Assembly (NCBI GenBank): GCA_019649035.1
Contig: BMAT01009626.1
Span: 238,674-262,986, forward strand
Direction of reading: 5' to 3'
Length of the DNA stretch: 24,313 bases
Origin: Elysia marginata
Taxonomy: Eukaryota > Mollusca > Gastropoda > Plakobranchidae
Shown here: positions 19,946 to 24,313 of the stretch, piece by piece
Position numbering within the stretch: the stretch's first letter is position 1
Layout of the letters: each line of letters starts with the position of its first letter
The notes under the pieces: model-generated
What the model was told of the DNA's origin: nothing
What the model saw: the letters and a program-made list of their open reading frames with translations, nothing else
Database searches by the model: none
Program-made: the position numbers and the translations under genes

Positions 19946-22480
19946 TTGCTATCGATTGATTTCAGCCCTACATACGTATTGGTTGATAGCGTTGAGCGTC
20001 CTCTTTGTCTGTGCTGTAAATGCTATTGGCCATGTTCGATGCACGCTTACATCCTACCGTCACTTTGCAAGTGTGTAAAAATTTCTGAAGACGATTGCAG
20101 TTGTAGGGCAGATATTTCCAAAAACTGAACATGCTTTGTCGCATTTTACGTTTGCTTGGGTTCTTTTGGTACTGATTAAGTCCGGCCGATCAGAATCGAT
20201 TTCGCCGATTAGTATCTAAATATTAAGCTTTACCTCAGCAGCTACGCCTGGTGGTTTGGTAGTAAAAAAGCATATAGGGCGTAAAAATACGAGCAAGAAC
20301 TTAATAGTGTGGTAATAAAAGTTACGCTAGATCTTTGTCATTATTACATCCGTCTTTGTGACAAAAGATCGCAAGATTATTCTGTTTAAAGGACCTGACG
20401 CAGCACACAGATTTTAAAAGAGTGACCTTGGAGCAAAGCTAAAATTGAGCTTCTGATACTTTTTGGGACAGGTACATGCTGTAGCAAAAGTTCAAGTGTT
20501 TGACGAAAGAAAAGGATTTCGCCATTTAAAGCAGCTTTGCCTTCAGTCTTGTCATTAGGTTGGTGTGTCTTCCACAGGACTCATCTTGTTTTTTTGCTTT
20601 TCTCATGTTCAGAGTCATCCACTAATTTTTTTTTCGTGTAGGCTACCAGTAAGTTAGTATACTATATTCCTCTATAACGATGTTAGTGCGGATGTTCAAA
20701 TACAAAGACAATCATGATTTAAGGATCTACCCATACCACATACCTAGTTGGACACCGCAGAAATAACTCGTATAAATATAAACCTTTTTAAAGGCCTTTG
20801 TAGGAAAATAGACTTGTGGATATGATATGTATCTCGAGTATAATTTACTCTAGCGATAAGGCTTATAGGTTATGTTTGAAGTTAAAAAAAAAATTACAAA
20901 CTGAAGAAACAAATTCTTAGCCTTAAACAACAAACAAAATTTCATCACACGCACACACACACACAAAAATCCAAACAAAATCAAAGATGTAGTCTTGCAG
21001 ATAAGGTTTTTACTTCAATTCTTGACAGCCAGCACAAAATACAGTAATGGATCATTATTATTTTAAACCACTTCAGGGATGAGTCCAGATCGTGTTTCTT
21101 GTATAAGTCATTTTGTTGTGAATTTAATACACCTTTGTTTTAACAGAGAGAATAAGGACATTGAAAAATGGTACAATGACGCCGAAAAGTTAATAAGTTA
21201 TTTGCCAGGGTGTTCAAGTTAGTCAAACATTGATGTCAAAGCATTAATCTCCCACACGCAGGGGGTAAGATAGGACAAACATCAGAAAGTAACCTGCAAA
21301 CGTTTACAAACTATAATAAGAAGAATCATTGCTTAAAGCGGAGATAGTGACCGCACTCCATGGCGCCTCAAACTTTGACCTTTTGCACTTGCTTCACTCC
21401 AGATTCCTTTTTCCTGGTAAGAGCTAAAATACCAGCGCACAGAGAACTAAATAAATAGGTGATTGTATTAAATCATTATTCTAAAATTATTTTTTTTTGG
21501 TCACGAAAGGAGCTCAGAGGAAGCAAACCTGTAGTCTGTGAAGCAGACTTTTATCACAATTAATATTTTTCAGTCTGGCAAGAAACCACCATAATTATAA
21601 CTAAACCATCACAGCTTACTTTCTTATTTCAGGAAAAACAACAACAACAAAATTAAAAAAAAAAAACATATCTTAAACGAAAAGTTTCTGTGAAAACCAG
21701 TAACAACGAAACTCTGCAGTTCCTTACTCCTGAATTATCTCAGAATTTCTGTCAACATGCCAAATATTAAATAGTTTTATGTTACAATACTAAATCTAAG
21801 TTAACAAAATCAATAACATTTTTTTATGATTTGAAAATAAGTTTGAGGTGGAATGAAAAAAAATGAACAAAACTTTTATGGATTTTGAAAATAAAATTTC
21901 ACGGAGAGTGTATAAATAAATCAAATAAAATTGCAATACCCCGTTTAAAGTATATATTTAAATATTTTCGAATATAATAATAAATTTGACTCTATAACAA
22001 TTCATATTGTCAACATGCCCACTTTCTTCGCCAAAATCTATTTTCTTAAGTAAAGCTATAGACCCAATTTTTGCTTTGATTGTAAATCGGTCAAAGAGAT
22101 ACAGAGATACACCTACGAAAACTTTTGTGTGTAAGCATCCCAAAGTTCATTTCTAAGCTTCAAAAAATTCATTGACCCCAAAATTCAAATTCATACTATG
22201 TATTGCAGACCACCCTGTATAATTCTAAGGGGGGCAATTATTTATCTCCAAACAATACGACAAACATAACACAGAATTATATAGATCCATAAAACCTTTT
22301 TAAAGTTAAAAACTAACCCTATGTCAAGAGTTTGAAATTTTGTCAGCATTTATAACCCAAATGGTGCGGTATAACCTTTAAATTGATACTTCTATAAAGG
22401 GACAACCAGCACTGAATCATATAAAAAATTATATTATTATTGATAATGAGGATAACAATAATATTCATATCAATAAAAAT
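19946..22480. other. intergenic stretch, nothing recognised
   Basis: AT-rich and without supported genes. A CA run lies at 20946-20964. Frame 19931-20128 (+) is cysteine-rich by chance composition; frame 21958-22143 (-) has no support. Confidence 0.55.
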
Positions 22481-22808
22481 ATTAACGATAATAATGGATT
22501 TATTCCAAATGTCCAACTGAATTTAGGTAGGGAAAAAAAAGAAAAAAAAATATATCCACGAGAAAACGACACCGAACCACAGAGACAAATAAGTAATGTC
22601 CTCAGTCAAGAGATTGGGATTACGTCACTGCCAGGGGAGACAAAAGCTACATAATAGATATGTGACTGCATTCTCTCCGACTTGCTGATCTGCAAGCAAA
22701 GCAAAGACCGTCATCGGCTGCGTCTCTCTCAATTATCTCCCGTGGTCCCCGCGGATTGGTCAGCTGCAGAAACCACGTGACTGAGACGGCCAGCCTTACA
22801 TGATAGGC
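22480..22808 (-). other. 3' untranslated region of the PTPRN-like gene
   Basis: Inferred between the stop codon and the first AATAAA on the - strand. The portion near the stop (22615-22808) is much GC-richer than the rest and holds TTACGTCA (22620-22627), ATTGG (22755-22759), CAGCTG (22761-22766) and CACGTGAC (22774-22781), a set of motifs more typical of a promoter. Confidence 0.5.
22499..22504 (-). terminator. polyadenylation signal AATAAA for the PTPRN-like gene
   Basis: Forward TTTATT reads AATAAA on the - strand, 305 bases after the stop codon. Sequence past it on that strand is U-rich. Longer 3' UTRs using sites further left cannot be excluded. Confidence 0.45.
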
Positions 22809-22880
22809 CTACTGGGGCAGCGCTTTCAAGATGGCGTGCACCTCCTCAGCCACGGCTGCCAGGGAGAACTGGAACTGCTC
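22809..22880 (-). CDS. PTPRN: last coding exon of PTPRN-type (IA-2/phogrin) receptor tyrosine phosphatase
   Basis: On the - strand an acceptor (GATTAAATAG) is followed by 23 codons and TAG. The peptide E-Q-F-Q-F-S-L-A-A-V-A-E-E-V ends A-I-L-K-A-L-P-Q-stop. This closely matches the C-terminus that I know for vertebrate IA-2/IA-2beta (DQFEFALTAVAEEV...AILKALPQ), including the exact stop position. IA-2 proteins are dense-core-vesicle membrane proteins of neuroendocrine cells with a catalytically inactive phosphatase domain; this is that domain's final helix. It joins the exon at 24070 in phase 0. Whether the active-site changes typical of IA-2 are present cannot be seen, since those exons lie outside. 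One ancestral invertebrate gene covers both vertebrate paralogues, so PTPRN versus PTPRN2 is not distinguishable here. Confidence 0.93.
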   Translation of the reverse strand, partial: EQFQFSLAAVAEEVHAILKALPQ

Positions 22881-22965
22881 CTATTTAATCACACAAATAA
22901 AAGGGGAGGGGGCACGACATACGATTAACATTTTTCTGTCATATTTAATACACTTAAGACGGATT

Positions 22966-23111
22966 TAAATATCAATGAAGACTTGGAAGGCCTACCTTAT
23001 GACAGGCCTGCTTCTAGCTTGTTGCTTTCATCAGGCAACCAGCTGAAGAAAGCAACAAGCTAGAAACAGGCCTGTCGTAATGTAGGCCTTTAAAGTCTTT
23101 ATTGATATTTA
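22966..23111. mobile_element. foldback/MITE hairpin with 64-bp arms
   Basis: Arms 22966-23029 and 23048-23111 are inverted repeats of equal length with six mismatches, separated by an 18-base loop. The ends are TAAATATCAAT / ATTGATATTTA and the inner part is AGCTTGTTGCTTTC / GAAAGCAACAAGCT. It lies inside the last intron of the PTPRN-like gene, so the nascent transcript can form a long hairpin. A minus-strand AATAAAG falls in the outer part of the right arm (about 23097-23103). Confidence 0.9.
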
Positions 23112-24069
23112 TAAAAGCTCCTTTTTTACAAGTTGAGCACTTTTGAATCATGTACTCTATCCGAAAAATATAAGATGGATTTATATAATTATTTTAATAC
23201 CGGTACTTAACAGGGAGCTCTAAGAAATACTTGAAAAGATATAATTGTCAGTTTGAGACATACCTTTGGAACTCTTCGCCCAAAAGTCTACAAATAACAT
23301 ACAAGGATTAAGATTTCAAAACGAGTCTAAACCGTATCTAATGAATAGTGAAACTCTTTTGAATTGCACCTTGCGCTTCTGTACACATATAACATTCTTT
23401 AACTAACATGATGAATGTATGCTAGATTTCAAAGTGAATAATTATGTTATGTTTAAGTTAGTACTGTATGCGTCTACAGTTAAAAAAATTTTGTGATTTC
23501 ATGAGTTATAGGGTATATACATTATTGTTATTATCTCATAAAACGATGAAATTACCCAATAACAGTGCTTCTTGTTTTCTTAATGTGCAATTATCATTTA
23601 GCAGAAAAAAATAGATGGAGGTTTACTAAACGCGAAATGCCTTTGTAAGCTCTTCGTGGGGGCTGAGAATGCTTTTCTGTACTCGACCACTCTTTTGAGT
23701 CATGGAAGACAAAAATGCTTTGATCATAAGTAAATGGAGCATTTGATTTCGCAAGTGAAAGGTTTTTTCTCCCACAATCAAGAAAGGTTCGAATTATTTT
23801 TAGTACACTTCCCTATTGAGTCTATTGAATAAAATAAAATCTCTAAAGGATACAAAAACGCCTCTAGATACCTTGTGAATATCATGTCTTCTTAAAAACC
23901 ATTGAGTTTTTTGTCGAAACTTCGGACATTGTGTCTAAAAAATCATTATCCAGCTAACAAAACCTAACGCTTCTCTCTATCAAAACTGCGTTTACCAATT
24001 ACTGTCGAATATTGAGTTAAATCGAAAGATAATATAATGGATGGGTGCTACTCTGATTTTTTTGCTTAC
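23112..24069 (-). other. last intron of the PTPRN-like gene (remaining part)
   Basis: The intron between the two visible exons is 22881-24069 (1189 bases). Apart from the foldback element nothing stands out; it is AT-rich and without open frames of note. Confidence 0.8.
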
Positions 24070-24143
24070 TTTGGTCTTGACCATGGACATGCGCTGATCC
24101 CGGATGTGTTCCAGCGTTGCGGCCATATCGATCTCCTTAGCTC
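24070..24143 (-). CDS. PTPRN: penultimate coding exon of PTPRN-type receptor tyrosine phosphatase
   Basis: On the - strand a pyrimidine-rich acceptor (CACCCCCACCGCCCACAG) and donor AAA|GTAAGC bound 74 nt. After two bases completing a codon (probably Gly, by analogy with the family) it reads A-K-E-I-D-M-A-A-T-L-E-H-I-R-D-Q-R followed by M-S-M-V-K-T-K. The K-E-I-D-(I/M)-A-A-T-L-E-H-(V/I)-R-D-Q-R block is the conserved end of the phosphatase domain in IA-2 and related receptor phosphatases. It splices in phase 0 to the exon at 22809. The longer frame 24066-24290 is in a different register (WPQRWNTSG) and is a shadow. The remainder of the gene lies to the right of the window. Confidence 0.93.
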
Positions 24144-24313
24144 CTGTGGGCGGTGGGGGTGAAGCAAGTATAACACAAAGGTTAACACTAGAGGTACAAA
24201 TACATGCAAAGATTTTCTGAGCTCTTTTACCTTCTTCGGCAATACTTCTTTAGATAAAGAAATAATAATTATATTATTCCGGTTCATCAAGAATTAAGTA
24301 CTGAAGAGCTGGG
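24144..24313 (-). other. intron of the PTPRN-like gene, cut by window edge
   Basis: AT-rich sequence upstream (on the - strand) of the acceptor at 24144-24145. No further exon is visible before the edge. Confidence 0.75.

Noticed and set aside
19931..20128. Cysteine-rich 65-residue plus-strand frame as a secreted peptide
   Set aside because: The frame starts inside the right end of the pogo-like MITE and has no signal peptide; cysteines are clustered without a known framework.
24066..24290. 74-codon minus-strand frame over the PTPRN exon
   Set aside because: Wrong register and no splice respect; the register giving KEID.AATLEH.RDQR with proper GT/AG borders is the real one.
1..24313. CRISPR array, operons, prokaryotic promoters or ribosome binding sites
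   Set aside because: The window is eukaryotic; the tandem arrays are microsatellites and minisatellites without unique spacers.

Overview
The window is nuclear DNA from an animal. It is AT-rich and contains spliceosomal exons with GT/AG borders, tRNA-headed SINEs, inverted-repeat elements, very long microsatellites and one run of Ns. A lophotrochozoan, most likely a gastropod mollusc, fits the repeat style and the protein matches, but this is inference. Almost every long open frame here is chance or microsatellite translation; the real coding content is a few short exons.

Two genes can be supported, and they converge. (1) On the + strand, three exons with compatible splice phases (12019-12077, 13849-13940, 14939-15228) encode the C-terminal 146 residues of a small single-pass membrane protein. 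It has a cysteine-rich stretch, a WYFWF entry into a transmembrane helix, a strongly basic juxtamembrane segment, a polar tail with a Q7 run, and a stop at 15226-15228. It most resembles VOPP1/WBP1/shisa-like transmembrane adaptors. Its 5' exons were not identified with confidence. (2) On the - strand, exons 24070-24143 and 22809-22880 encode the last ~48 residues of a PTPRN-type (IA-2/phogrin) receptor protein tyrosine phosphatase, ending in ALPQ-stop. The rest of that gene lies beyond the right edge.

Layout: 1-12 kb is mostly featureless AT-rich DNA, presumably intergenic or long 5' intron of gene 1. It carries a SINE (2731-3045, -), GATA/GA arrays (3.6-3.9 kb), a TAG-triplet array (5.6-6.1 kb), a well-bordered candidate exon on the - strand (6908-6991) and two minisatellites whose units look like 3' splice sites (8.5 and 9.4 kb). 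From 12.0 to 15.8 kb is the 3' part of gene 1, with an assembly gap and a second copy of the same SINE family in its intron. From 15.8 to 22.5 kb is the space between the converging genes, with a different SINE (16.45-16.69 kb, -), an inverted-repeat element with a tRNA-like core (19325-19565) and a pogo/Tigger-like MITE (19769-19943). From 22.5 to 24.3 kb is the 3' end of the PTPRN-like gene, with a 64-bp-arm foldback element in its last visible intron.

The most notable points are the hairpin at the 3' end of the SINE family, where two copies carry compensatory changes, the tRNA-like sequence enclosed by 71-bp inverted repeats, and a cluster of promoter-type motifs just past the PTPRN stop codon.
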